A model generated the notes under the pieces. It ran no database searches. It was not told the DNA's origin and saw only the letters and a program-made list of their open reading frames with translations. Source: Bacteroidota bacterium (GTDB taxonomy: Bacteria > Bacteroidota > Bacteroidia > Bacteroidales > UBA4417). From it: 58,468 nt of DNA. Below, in pieces: positions 34,538-44,222 of the stretch. The stretch covers positions 115,689 through 174,156 of the forward strand of contig JACAAZ010000006.1 of NCBI GenBank assembly GCA_013376995.1. The letters run 5' to 3'. Every line of letters starts with the position of its first letter. Position 1 is the stretch's first letter. The position numbers and the translations under genes were made by a program.

Positions 34538-37500
34538 ATGACCATACGGAATAAAATCATCCTTCTGATAATCGGTTGCTTTATCATTTTTGCCGGTTCT
34601 CTTTTGGTTTTCAATGAGATCCAAAAGAAACAGAACAGCCTGGTCACTAAATATGCCCAGGTGCAGGAGGAAATGATCATCAACAATGCCATTTTTGGCA
34701 AATCTGATCAACTCAGGCAAGTTGTGGCTGATTATTCCAATTGGGATGATATCATCTTTCACCTGGGACATATTGATAATAAATGGGCTGATGACAATAT
34801 TGCTTCTATCATCAAGTCTTTCAAATTGCAGTCAGTCGGAGTATTCAATACTAAAAATCAAATGGTTTATGGGTTTGGCAAGGTTCCGACTGAGATGTTG
34901 GGAAAGCCTTCCGAACAACAGGACATCTTTCAGATACTTTCCAGGCAAAAATTCATTCATTATTACAGCCGAATCCCATCAGGAATCCTGGAAGTATCAG
35001 CTGCCACAATACATCCAACGCTAGATACAGCCAGGGTTACCAGCAGCCAGGGTTACTTTTTTGCAAGCAAGCTGTGGGATCAGCGTATGCTCACCGATAT
35101 CTCAAAAAACACAGGCTGCCTGGTTATGATTGAAAATGCCGATTATCAAGCTCCTGAATCTGAAAATTCAAATTCTATCAATACTACGCTCACACTTGAT
35201 AACTATAAGAGGCATTCTATCTGTACACTTGTTTTTCAGAAACCAAATAAACTTTTGGCTCTTCATCACCGGAACAGCAACTTTGTTATGTACTTCCTTG
35301 CCGTTTTGCTTTTACTTGTGTTATCCATTTTCTTTTATATACTTTTCCGCTGGATTCGACGCCCTTTAACAATCATATCCGAAACTTTAAAAAGAGGCGA
35401 CACCTACCAACTGGATACTTTACAGGATAAACAGGATGAATTCAGCCAGATAGCCAACCTGATTATTACTTTTAACCAGCAGCGAAAACAACTGGAACTG
35501 GAAAATGCTGAGAGGAAGCTGATCCACGAAAAACTAATTAAGCAGAGCAACCTCCTGGAAGGCTTGGCTGAAGCGTCAAACCGCCTTCTTACGATTGAAG
35601 ACCTTGATGATTCAATCCGGCAGTCGTTTGAATCCATAATTTTAAAAGCGAATACCGACCGGGTCTTCATATTCAGAAATGAATACGACAGTGAAAAGGG
35701 GGCAATAAGGATGGAAAAGGTATTTGAATGGATTCATCCGGAAATTGCGGATAAGGTAGATACCAGGGAATATTCCAGCCTGTATTACAGCAATGATTCC
35801 AACAGCTTCTATCCTTTGTTGCAGCAAAAGATGGTGATAAAAGGTCAATTGGAGGATTTTGGTGATAGTTTAAGCGAACTTTTTCAGCATCAACTTATCA
35901 AATCGATCATTATCGTACCCATACTGGATCCCCACGAAAATACTCTTTGGGGTTTTACCGGCTTTGCCGATTGCACCAAGGGCCATACCTGGGATGAATC
36001 GGAAGAAACTGTCCTGACCATGCTCGCCGACAATGTTGGCGGTGCTTTCAGACGGCATATGTCACAGCAGGAACTTAAGGAAGCTATGGAACTCGCACGT
36101 GCCGCCGACAGGGCTAAATCCAACTTTCTTGCATCCATGAGCCATGAGATCCGTACTCCAATGAATGGGGTTATAGGCATGACCAGCCTGCTTTTACAAA
36201 CAGACCTCTCTAAATCACAAAGAGAGTATGTCGAAACTATTGAAACTTCGGGCGACAGCCTGCTCAATATCATTAATGAGATCCTTGATTTTTCGAAGAT
36301 AGAGTCAGGCCATATGATGCTGGAGGAAAGTTCCTTCGATCTTAGGGGCTGTATAGAAGACGTGCTTGACCTGATGGCTCCGAAGATCTTTGAGAAGCAA
36401 CTGGAAATCATCTATTATCTCGATCCGGAAATTCAGCCATTCATATTTGGGGATGGATTCAGGTTAAGGCAGATCCTTGTCAACCTCATCGGGAATGCAA
36501 TTAAATTCACCGAAATGGGAGAGATCCTGGTGCAGGTAATATTGGATGACCAGGATGATGATTCTATTTTCCTTGAATTCTCAGTCAGGGATACAGGCAT
36601 TGGAATTCCAGCCGATAAGATTGATACCCTCTTTACGCCCTTTACACAGGTGGATGCTTCAACTACGCGCAAGTATGGCGGATCAGGGCTGGGATTGGCA
36701 ATTTCGGCTAACCTGGTAAGGTTGATGGAAGGTAAGATCTGGGTGAACAGCGAATTGGGCCAGGGTTCTGATTTCAGGTTCACGGTGAAAACCTATTTTA
36801 CCACTCCTCCCCAGGATTCAAACAGAACCATTGAACACCTTATCAATATTACGGGTAAAAGGATCCTGATTGTTGATGATAATTGCACTAATCGCAGGAT
36901 CCTTCAACTGCAGTTGCATAATTGGAATATAGAATCCGAAGCGGTTGGTTCGGGAGCAGAGGCCCTTGCCTTGCTTGACCGGAATGAAGTTTTTGACGCA
37001 TGTATACTGGATATGCAGATGCCCGAAATGGATGGGGAAATGCTTGCCAGGGAAATACAGAAACGTTACTCCAAGACTCAGCTTCCACTGATTATGCTCA
37101 CTTCCATCGGTTTTAACCAAAGAACCCCGGAAGTTCAACTACTTTTCTCCTACTATATCAACAAGCCTGTAAAGCATTCACATCTTGCGGAGATATTGCT
37201 GGATGTATTAAGTACAGGAAATGATAAAGTTGCACTTCATACAGATCATGAGCTGAACCTGAAGGAATTATCGGTTTCCTATCCTTTCAAGATACTAATT
37301 GCAGAGGATAACTTCATAAACCAGAAGCTCATCAGGAACCTCTTTGACGTGATGGGCTTCAAGACCGATCTTGTTGCAAACGGCCATGAAGCTATTGATG
37401 CCCTGAAACGCAAACATTATGACCTCATATTCATGGATGTTCAAATGCCGGAGATGGATGGTCTTGAGGCTACAGGAAAAATTAAGGAACGCTGGAAGGA

Positions 37501-37699
37501 TGACGGGCCTGTTATTATTGCCATGACGGCTAATGCCATGCAAGGAGATAAGGAGAAGTGCATTGTCGCAGGAATGGATGATTACATCTCCAAACCCTTA
37601 AGACTGGAAGACCTGGAAAGAGTGTTAAGGTATTGGGGGGAATTGAAAAAACCAAATTTGTCAGCGCTGATGCAGCAAATTGTTACAATAAACGCTTGA
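34538..37699 (+). CDS. CHASE4 hybrid histidine kinase with two receivers
   Basis: A 1053-residue membrane sensor. TM1 about residues 8-26, an extracytoplasmic CHASE4-like domain (about 30-245, with the typical VADYSNWDDI motif), TM2 about 249-271, a linker, a GAF domain (about 340-510), then the kinase: phospho-His H536 in [13 protein letters not shown]-box near 649 (LIGNAIKF), G1 DTGIGIP and YGGSGLGLAI. Receiver 1 has D825 (CILDMQMPEMDG); receiver 2 has D967 (IFMDVQMPEMDG). No HPt is present, so the relay needs an external one, for example the protein at 21971-22312. It sits in the middle of the exopolysaccharide locus, 202 bases after the Wzy-type gene and 30 before a glycosyltransferase. 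Confidence 0.93.
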   Translation: MTIRNKIILLIIGCFIIFAGSLLVFNEIQKKQNSLVTKYAQVQEEMIINNAIFGKSDQLRQVVADYSNWDDIIFHLGHIDNKWADDNIASIIKSFKLQSVGVFNTKNQMVYGFGKVPTEMLGKPSEQQDIFQILSRQKFIHYYSRIPSGILEVSAATIHPTLDTARVTSSQGYFFASKLWDQRMLTDISKNTGCLVMIENADYQAPESENSNSINTTLTLDNYKRHSICTLVFQKPNKLLALHHRNSNFVMYFLAVLLLLVLSIFFYILFRWIRRPLTIISETLKRGDTYQLDTLQDKQDEFSQIANLIITFNQQRKQLELENAERKLIHEKLIKQSNLLEGLAEASNRLLTIEDLDDSIRQSFESIILKANTDRVFIFRNEYDSEKGAIRMEKVFEWIHPEIADKVDTREYSSLYYSNDSNSFYPLLQQKMVIKGQLEDFGDSLSELFQHQLIKSIIIVPILDPHENTLWGFTGFADCTKGHTWDESEETVLTMLADNVGGAFRRHMSQQELKEAMELARAADRAKSNFLASMSHEIRTPMNGVIGMTSLLLQTDLSKSQREYVETIETSGDSLLNIINEILDFSKIESGHMMLEESSFDLRGCIEDVLDLMAPKIFEKQLEIIYYLDPEIQPFIFGDGFRLRQILVNLIGNAIKFTEMGEILVQVILDDQDDDSIFLEFSVRDTGIGIPADKIDTLFTPFTQVDASTTRKYGGSGLGLAISANLVRLMEGKIWVNSELGQGSDFRFTVKTYFTTPPQDSNRTIEHLINITGKRILIVDDNCTNRRILQLQLHNWNIESEAVGSGAEALALLDRNEVFDACILDMQMPEMDGEMLAREIQKRYSKTQLPLIMLTSIGFNQRTPEVQLLFSYYINKPVKHSHLAEILLDVLSTGNDKVALHTDHELNLKELSVSYPFKILIAEDNFINQKLIRNLFDVMGFKTDLVANGHEAIDALKRKHYDLIFMDVQMPEMDGLEATGKIKERWKDDGPVIIAMTANAMQGDKEKCIVAGMDDYISKPLRLEDLERVLRYWGELKKPNLSALMQQIVTINA

Positions 37700-37729
37700 G
37701 ACGATTAAATATTGAAATAATACGTTGAA

Positions 37730-38644
37730 ATGAAATACCCGTTGGTTTCGATCATAACGATCAATTACAATCATTCAGATGTGACCTGTGCGTTGTTGGA
37801 TTCACTGCAGCGCATCACTTATCCGAATATTGAAATTATCGTGGTGGACAATGCTTCTCCCAATGATGATCCGGCTGTTATCAAAAATTCTTTTCCCCAT
37901 ATCACTTTGATAAGGGAAAAGGAGAATCTTGGTTTTGCCGGTGGAAATAATGTAGGGGCAAGGATTGCAACAGGGGATTATGTACTTTTTATCAACAATG
38001 ATACGGAAGTCGAGCCGGGTTTTCTTGAACCACTAGTAGCAAAATGTGAATCTGATAAACAAATAGGGGGCGTCAGCCCAAAGATCAGGTTTTATTCCAG
38101 GCCTGATACCATCCAGTTTACAGGATTTACGCCCATAAATCCATATACAATCAGGAGCCGGGGCCTTGGTTTCGGCGAAAAAGACAGAGGCCAGTATGAA
38201 AAGGATGTAATAACTCCATTTGTGCATGGTGCAGCTATGCTGATCCCGATGGAAGTTATCCGGAAAGTAGGACTGATGGCGGAATGCTATTTTCTCTATT
38301 ATGAGGAATTGGATTGGGGTTCCAGAATTACACAGGCCGGTTATCAGCTCTGGTACGTGCATAATTCTCTTGTCATGCACAAGGAATCCATTTCCACCGG
38401 GAAATTGAGCCCTTTCAAGACCTATTACATCAATAGGGCCAGGTTGCTTTACCTGAGGCGGAATGTAGCGGGTTTCCGCTTCCTTATTGCCCTCATGTTC
38501 CAGATGTTCATTTCTATACCCAAAAACCTTGCAGGGTTTTTATTCAAGGGCGAGTTCGGGCACCTGAAAGCCTATGGCAGGGCTATACTGTGGCACCTGA
38601 AAAACTTACAAATCAATGAGATTCATGCTCATCCTGTTTTATGA
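37730..38644 (+). CDS. Glycosyltransferase family 2
   Basis: A 304-residue GT-A enzyme of the rhamnosyltransferase-like GT2 group. The N-terminus has the nucleotide-binding SIITINYNHSDVTCALLDSL and VVDNASPNDDP; the metal-binding region is LFINNDTEVEPGFLEPLV; later HGAAMLIP and YYEELDWGSR are typical of this group. It adds a sugar to the lipid-linked repeat unit on the cytoplasmic side. Donor not determinable, though dTDP-rhamnose is made nearby. It lies 18 bases from the next gene. Confidence 0.9.
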   Translation: MKYPLVSIITINYNHSDVTCALLDSLQRITYPNIEIIVVDNASPNDDPAVIKNSFPHITLIREKENLGFAGGNNVGARIATGDYVLFINNDTEVEPGFLEPLVAKCESDKQIGGVSPKIRFYSRPDTIQFTGFTPINPYTIRSRGLGFGEKDRGQYEKDVITPFVHGAAMLIPMEVIRKVGLMAECYFLYYEELDWGSRITQAGYQLWYVHNSLVMHKESISTGKLSPFKTYYINRARLLYLRRNVAGFRFLIALMFQMFISIPKNLAGFLFKGEFGHLKAYGRAILWHLKNLQINEIHAHPVL

Positions 38645-38662
38645 CACTAAATTGAAGAAATA

Positions 38663-39880
38663 ATGAACCAGGTTATCCTTTTCCTTTTTAATGCGCTGGA
38701 GATCATCCTACTGGTAAGTCTTGGCCTGGCAACGCTGTATATTTTCGTTTTCGCGGTTTCGGGCCTGTTCTATAGGCAGCCAGTATACAAGAAGGATCCT
38801 CTCTTCAGGAAAATCGCCGTTCTGATTCCCGGTTACAAGGAAGATGATGTGATTGTGGATGTTGCCAGGGAATCCCTAAAACAGGATTATCCTACTTACC
38901 TCTTTGACGTTATCATCATAGCAGATTCATTCCAGCAGCAAACGCTGGAACATCTCAGGCAACTCCCAATCAAGGTGGTTGAAGTCAAATTCGATAAGAG
39001 TACCAAGGCTAAAGCACTGAACAAAGCCATGGAGGTATTGCCTGATGACTACCAGATAGCAGTAATTCTCGATGCTGACAATATAATGGCTGCCGATTTT
39101 CTTAGTAAGATCAACGCCGGGTTTGAAGATAATAAACTCGTAATCCAGGGCCATCGTACTGCTAAAAACCTTGATACTTCCTTTGCCATACTTGACGCAG
39201 TGAGCGAAGAAATTAATAACCATATCTTCCGCAAAGGCCATAGGGCTTTGGGGCTTTCATCAGCCATCATAGGTTCTGCAATGGCATTTCGCTACGATTT
39301 CTTTAAGGAATTGATGGCAAGCGTTACAGCTGTTGGTGGTTTCGATAAAGAAATCGAACTGAAAATGTTAAAGAACAGGGTAACTATCGAATACCTTGAT
39401 GATGCCTATGTAATGGATGAAAAAATACAAAAGGCTCAGGCTTTTTCGAACCAGCGCCGCAGATGGCTGTCAGCTCAATTTCACTATGTAACCCGTGACT
39501 TTACCTCCGCACTCAGGCACCTGGTACTCAAAGGAAATATTGATTATTTCGAAAAGACCTTGCAGTACCTGCAACCGCCCCGAGTGCTTATTCTGGGGAC
39601 AATGATTGTCCTTGGAATTGTTTTTCCTGTCATCAATACCCTTGCAGGCGCTGCTATATGGATGAGTTGGGCCTGGATCCTTGCAGGCATTACGTGCATA
39701 GTTGCATTCCTGCTTTGTATACCCGGGATATTTTATAACTGGCAAACGCTAAAGGCATTGTTTAGCCTGCCCAAAGGAATGATGCTTATGATTCTTTCAC
39801 TGTTCAGGTTGAAAGGTGCCAACAAGCAGTTCATTCATACAAAACATGGAGCCGTTAAAACCGTGCGTAATATTCAGTAA
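38663..39880 (+). CDS. Membrane-bound glycosyltransferase family 2
   Basis: A 405-residue protein with an N-terminal membrane segment (about 3-33), a GT2 catalytic domain, and three to four C-terminal membrane segments. Visible motifs: LIPGYKEDDVI, ILDADNIMAADFL (DxD), and NQRRRWLS, which is the QxxRW motif of processive GT2 enzymes such as cellulose and hyaluronan synthases. It may add a repeated sugar or one residue of the repeat unit. Only one base separates it from the next gene, so translation is probably coupled. Confidence 0.88.
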   Translation: MNQVILFLFNALEIILLVSLGLATLYIFVFAVSGLFYRQPVYKKDPLFRKIAVLIPGYKEDDVIVDVARESLKQDYPTYLFDVIIIADSFQQQTLEHLRQLPIKVVEVKFDKSTKAKALNKAMEVLPDDYQIAVILDADNIMAADFLSKINAGFEDNKLVIQGHRTAKNLDTSFAILDAVSEEINNHIFRKGHRALGLSSAIIGSAMAFRYDFFKELMASVTAVGGFDKEIELKMLKNRVTIEYLDDAYVMDEKIQKAQAFSNQRRRWLSAQFHYVTRDFTSALRHLVLKGNIDYFEKTLQYLQPPRVLILGTMIVLGIVFPVINTLAGAAIWMSWAWILAGITCIVAFLLCIPGIFYNWQTLKALFSLPKGMMLMILSLFRLKGANKQFIHTKHGAVKTVRNIQ

Positions 39881-39881
39881 A

Positions 39882-41033
39882 ATGAGAATAGGAATAGAAG
39901 GACAACGGCTTTTCAGAAGCAAAAAACATGGAATGGACATGGTTGCAGTTGAGCTTATTCGCAACCTGCAGCTGATCGACCAGGAAAATGAATATGTTAT
40001 TTTCATCGCTCCTGATGAAGATGATACGATCATCAAAGAGACTAAGAACTTCAGGATACAGCGCCTGGAAGGCGGCGCATACCCTCTCTGGGAACAATAC
40101 GCACTTCCAAGAGCTGCGCAAAAGGCAGGATGCCAGTTACTTCATTGTACAAGCAACACTGCTCCGATCTTCTCAGCTATTCCTTTGGTAGTAACTCTCC
40201 ATGATATTATATACATGGAAAGCAGCTATCTTAAGATATTGAATGGCAGCGGTTCAACCTACCAGAAATTTGGGAATTTCTATCGCAAAATGGTTGTTCC
40301 GAAAGTCGTTGACAAGAGTAGGAAAATAATCACCGTTTCCCATTTTGAGAAAAACAGGATAGGGGATTTCTTTGGCATGAAAGGCAATCCGAGGCTTACA
40401 GCAATCTATAATGGTGTCAGCGAACATTTCAAGCCGGTCAGGGAAGAATCAGAACTTGCCAGAGTTAAGGAAAAGTACAATTTACCCGATAAGTTCTTCT
40501 TTTTCCTTGGTAATACTGACCCCAAAAAGAACACCCGTGGTACCCTGACGGCATATTCCAATTTTGTTAAGGAACACGGTAATGATATCAAGCTGGTTAT
40601 GCTGGATTACGACCATGATGAGCTTGAAAAGCTGCTCTTCGAGATTGGCAACCTGTCGTTGATGAACCAGATCATTCTTACAGGATATGTGGTGAATACG
40701 GATCTTCCGGCTATTTACAGCCAATGCACTGCATTCCTTTATCCTTCACTTCGCGAAAGTTTTGGTATTCCCATGCTTGAAGCAATGGCCTGCGAGGTGC
40801 CTGTGATCACATCAAACACTTCATCCATGCCCGAAATTGCAGGAGATGCTGCAATCATAATTGATCCCTTTAAACATGAGCAAATTACAGAAGCAATGAT
40901 CAGGATAATAAATGATAAGGATCTGAGGGAAACTCTAAAGCAGAAAGGACCGGGCCGGGCTCAATTATTTACCTGGAGAAAAATGGCAGAAGAAGTTCTG
41001 CTTGTATATAAAGAAATAGTAACCAACAATTAG
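39882..41033 (+). CDS. Glycosyltransferase family 4 (GT-B)
   Basis: A 383-residue retaining glycosyltransferase. The start is taken at ATG 39882, one base after the previous stop, because it gives the normal family N-terminus (MRIGIEGQRLFR); the longer frame overlaps the upstream gene. The C-terminal half has FFFLGNTDPKKN and the GT4 donor-site motif ESFGIPMLEAMACEVPVITS with its E-x7-E pair, then GDAAIIIDP. It acts in the cytoplasm on the growing lipid-linked unit. Confidence 0.9.
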   Translation: MRIGIEGQRLFRSKKHGMDMVAVELIRNLQLIDQENEYVIFIAPDEDDTIIKETKNFRIQRLEGGAYPLWEQYALPRAAQKAGCQLLHCTSNTAPIFSAIPLVVTLHDIIYMESSYLKILNGSGSTYQKFGNFYRKMVVPKVVDKSRKIITVSHFEKNRIGDFFGMKGNPRLTAIYNGVSEHFKPVREESELARVKEKYNLPDKFFFFLGNTDPKKNTRGTLTAYSNFVKEHGNDIKLVMLDYDHDELEKLLFEIGNLSLMNQIILTGYVVNTDLPAIYSQCTAFLYPSLRESFGIPMLEAMACEVPVITSNTSSMPEIAGDAAIIIDPFKHEQITEAMIRIINDKDLRETLKQKGPGRAQLFTWRKMAEEVLLVYKEIVTNN

Positions 41034-41044
41034 AATTAACTCTG

Positions 41045-42241
41045 ATGATTAAAGGAAAAAATATCGTTTGTATTTCCAATACAACCTGGTACGGAGAGTA
41101 CCAACGATCATCGGTACAGCTGCTTTCGAGGCTTGGTAAATACAATACAATCCTCTATGTGGAATATGCCTTTACCATTAAGGATGTTATCACAGGCCTG
41201 CTCAAAAAGAACAAGACCCCTGTTAAGCAAATCCTCGGGATTAAGGACCGACTGGATGTGATAGCTCAACACGAAGAGGGCAAAGTGGTAAAAATGACCC
41301 TCCCGCCTGTAATACCCTTCAATCATTTCAAGAATGACAAGGTGTTCAGGATGGTGCTTAAATTCAATAGCTTTATTATCAGGCTTTCTGTGAAAAAGGC
41401 CATGCGAAGGCTCAAAATGAAGGATGTCATATCCATCACCTCATTTATGCCTTTCTATGGTTTATTTCTTAAGAGAAAACTGAATGAGATGCTGAATGTC
41501 TACTACTGCTATGATTCAATAGATGGCAAGCGCAACGGTCCAAGGGGAAAAACCTATGAAACCGAGTATATGAAGGATATCGACGGGGTAATCGTAACCT
41601 CCGATAATCTTGCTTCGCAGAAACAGAACCTGAACCCACACATTTTTACAGTGAAAAACGGGGTCGATTTCCATCAGTTCCGTAAAGCAGTGAATGGACA
41701 CAAAAAGCCGGATCACCCAAAGGTAGTCTGTTACACTGGTAGTATCGACCAGCGTTTTGAAACGGAAATGGTTGAGCATGCCATCAAGGGTGCACCTGAT
41801 TATGAGTTCATTTTTGTTGGCCCTGTCCGGAATAAGGCAGCAGCAGAAGCAATAAGCAAATATCCGAATGTTAAGCTAAAACCACCGGTTCCTCCTGAAG
41901 AGATACCGCTTATCCTCTATAACAGCCATGTGGGTATCATACCTTATACACGTACACACCTGAACAAGAATGTATACCCATTGAAGATTAATGAGTACCT
42001 GGCAGTTGGCACCCCGGTGGTGATGACTGATTTTGCACATCTCCCGGAATTTGAGAACCTCGTTTCCATTGCACCTGATAATGAGACTTTCTTTGAAAAG
42101 ATAAAATTTGAAGTGGGGACAGATACCCCTGAAAAACAAGCGATCCGCGTTGAAACTGCTTCCAAAAATTCATGGGAAAGCCGCACAGAAGCTTTTGCAG
42201 ATGCCCTCCAGGCTATGCTTGACATGAAAAATGCTAAATAG
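41045..42241 (+). CDS. Glycosyltransferase, GT-B type
   Basis: A 398-residue protein of the GT4/GT1-like superfamily. The N-terminal half (IVCISNTTWYGEYQRSSVQL) and the C-terminal half with VVCYTGSIDQRFE, YEFIFVGPV and PLKINEYLAVGTPVV show the two Rossmann folds and the donor-binding region. Similar proteins often occur in Bacteroidota polysaccharide loci and some are annotated as UDP-galactopyranose- or teichuronate-type transferases, but the donor is not clear here. It follows the GT4 gene by 11 bases. Confidence 0.85.
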   Translation: MIKGKNIVCISNTTWYGEYQRSSVQLLSRLGKYNTILYVEYAFTIKDVITGLLKKNKTPVKQILGIKDRLDVIAQHEEGKVVKMTLPPVIPFNHFKNDKVFRMVLKFNSFIIRLSVKKAMRRLKMKDVISITSFMPFYGLFLKRKLNEMLNVYYCYDSIDGKRNGPRGKTYETEYMKDIDGVIVTSDNLASQKQNLNPHIFTVKNGVDFHQFRKAVNGHKKPDHPKVVCYTGSIDQRFETEMVEHAIKGAPDYEFIFVGPVRNKAAAEAISKYPNVKLKPPVPPEEIPLILYNSHVGIIPYTRTHLNKNVYPLKINEYLAVGTPVVMTDFAHLPEFENLVSIAPDNETFFEKIKFEVGTDTPEKQAIRVETASKNSWESRTEAFADALQAMLDMKNAK

Positions 42242-42303
42242 TTCAATCAAGCTTGGCCGCAATAAAAACCATTTAAACACCTATCAATAGAAAATACTAA
42301 GCC

Positions 42304-42909
42304 ATGTTAGACAGCAATCCTAAACTCAAGAAGATCATACATTACCTCATGATCCATCCCTATGCAACCCGGCCCCGTTTATGGACCCGGCTGCTTGTTT
42401 ATCCTTTTATCATCAAGAGAGGCAAAGGATCCATTATTCGCCGCAAAGCCAGGCTCGACCTGATCCCTTCCAGGAAGTTTACTATAGGGTACAGGACAAT
42501 CATCGAGGATTATACCATCATCAATAATGGAATGGGTGATATAATTATTGGCGATCGTTGTGCAGTTACATCACGTGTTAAACTGGTAGGCCCCGTTACA
42601 CTGGGCAATATGGTAACCATTGGAAGTGGCGCACAGATCACCGGGCTGACCCACAACTTTGAGGACGTTACCCGCCCGATTAAGGAACAAGGGGTAATGC
42701 CAAACCGAACCGTTGTTGAGGACGATGTATGGATTGGTGGAAATTCCGTGATCATCCAGGGATTAAGGATCGGCACCCATTGCATTATTGCATCGGGAAG
42801 CGTGGTAACCAGGGATGTGCCCCCCTATTCGGTTGTGGCAGGGAACCCGGCTAAAGTGATAAAGCAGTTCAATTTCGAGACCAATAAGTGGGAAAAGCCT
42901 GTAAAATAG
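42304..42909 (+). CDS. Hexapeptide-repeat acyltransferase (left-handed beta-helix)
   Basis: A 201-residue transferase with hexapeptide repeats of the (L/I/V)GxxxX type in the central and C-terminal parts (for example VVEDDVWIGGNSVIIQG and ASGSVVTRDVPPYSVVAGNP). A catalytic histidine is expected in GLTHNFED. The family (WcaF, NodL, LacA-like) moves an acetyl group from acetyl-CoA to a sugar hydroxyl. In this locus it probably O-acetylates a sugar of the repeat unit. Confidence 0.9.
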   Translation: MLDSNPKLKKIIHYLMIHPYATRPRLWTRLLVYPFIIKRGKGSIIRRKARLDLIPSRKFTIGYRTIIEDYTIINNGMGDIIIGDRCAVTSRVKLVGPVTLGNMVTIGSGAQITGLTHNFEDVTRPIKEQGVMPNRTVVEDDVWIGGNSVIIQGLRIGTHCIIASGSVVTRDVPPYSVVAGNPAKVIKQFNFETNKWEKPVK

Positions 42910-42943
42910 ACCGGGAATATCCAGAATAATAATCTAAGAATCT

Positions 42944-44200
42944 ATGGAAGGCAGAAAGATCTATTTTCCGGGCTTGAATGGGTTGCGCTTTTGGGCAGCC
43001 TTCTTCGTTATCCTGCATCATTGTGAACAATTTAAGTTGTGGCAGAATATGCCCAACCTGTTCAGGAACACATTCTTTGAATCTATAGGACACCAAGGGG
43101 TTTCCTTGTTTTTCGTGTTAAGTGGTTTTCTCATTACTTTCCTGTTGCTTGCCGAATATGAAAAGACGCATCATATAGCTGTAAAGAACTTCTACATCAG
43201 GCGTATCCTGCGCATCTGGCCACTTTATTACCTGATAATGATCCTGGGCTTGTTTGTTCTGCCCCGTTTTATAAATATCGGACCAGTTTCACAGTTGCCT
43301 GAACATTTTTCGTTGAAAATCCTCCTGTTCATGTTTATGCTGCCCAATGTTCTAAGGGTAATGGAGGCACCGATCGTAGGAGCCAACCAGGCCTGGTCAG
43401 TGGGTGTGGAAGAACAGTTTTACATTATCTGGCCTTTGCTTGTCAGAACTTTCAGGAAAGTTCTCCTTAAGTTCCTCATCCTGTTTATCGTGCTGAAATT
43501 CACAGTTACCGTAATGATGGCCCTTTCACTCGATTATGTCGTGAGTCCAACCTATGCACATATGGCCTGGTTAAGAACAATTCAGCGTTTCTGGGATCTT
43601 CTTCAGATAGAGCAGATGTGCTTCGGAGCAATTGGAGCCTATGTACTCTTCTACAAAAAAGAAAAGATACTGAATGCTATCTACCATCCGCTCTCCCAAA
43701 TCTTCATGGCTGTCGGGATTGTAGTTATCCTTACCGTTAAATTCAAATTTATCGGGCAAACATTATTTGATGCATTGCTGTTTACTATCCTGATACTCAA
43801 TGTATCCACCAACAAGAAATTTATACTCAAACTGGAGAATAAGGTCTATTCTTACCTCGGGAATATATCCTATGGTATATACATGTTCCACACGGTATGT
43901 ATTACCATTGTTCTGACAATACTTCAAAAGATCGGACTCGACACATCAAACTTCGTACTCTTCAATATACTGCTATACGTAGGATCGGTTCTGCTCACTA
44001 TTGCAGTGGCAGGTTTCTCATACAAATACTTTGAGTCTTTCTTCCTGAAGCAAAAAGAACGCTTTATGATCGTTATGAGTTCCACGAGGCGCGAAACAAA
44101 GGCCCCCCATGCTGAAGCTATTAAACTGGGGAAGATGGAATCAACCTCCGAAAAGGTGATTAACATAAAAACGGACGAGGCAGAGGGCAAAATAGCCTGA
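42944..44200 (+). CDS. Membrane acyltransferase, family 3 (OafA/YrhL-like)
   Basis: A 418-residue protein with about ten hydrophobic segments. The family signature is visible: FPGLNGLRFWAAFFVILHH with the catalytic-type histidine, FFVLSGFLITFLLL, YIRRILRIWPLYYL (R/K-x10-H-like basic block), and SVGVEEQFYIIWPLL. The last 40 residues form a charged cytoplasmic tail. It should acetylate or otherwise acylate the polymer across the membrane. It sits 34 bases after the hexapeptide acyltransferase gene. Confidence 0.9.
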   Translation: MEGRKIYFPGLNGLRFWAAFFVILHHCEQFKLWQNMPNLFRNTFFESIGHQGVSLFFVLSGFLITFLLLAEYEKTHHIAVKNFYIRRILRIWPLYYLIMILGLFVLPRFINIGPVSQLPEHFSLKILLFMFMLPNVLRVMEAPIVGANQAWSVGVEEQFYIIWPLLVRTFRKVLLKFLILFIVLKFTVTVMMALSLDYVVSPTYAHMAWLRTIQRFWDLLQIEQMCFGAIGAYVLFYKKEKILNAIYHPLSQIFMAVGIVVILTVKFKFIGQTLFDALLFTILILNVSTNKKFILKLENKVYSYLGNISYGIYMFHTVCITIVLTILQKIGLDTSNFVLFNILLYVGSVLLTIAVAGFSYKYFESFFLKQKERFMIVMSSTRRETKAPHAEAIKLGKMESTSEKVINIKTDEAEGKIA

Positions 44201-44222
44201 GTTGCCGGGTTCAAATATTCTG

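Noticed and set aside
39816-39881. Upstream extension of the GT4 gene.
   Set aside because: It overlaps the preceding gene and would add residues unlike the family's N-terminus; the ATG at 39882 fits.
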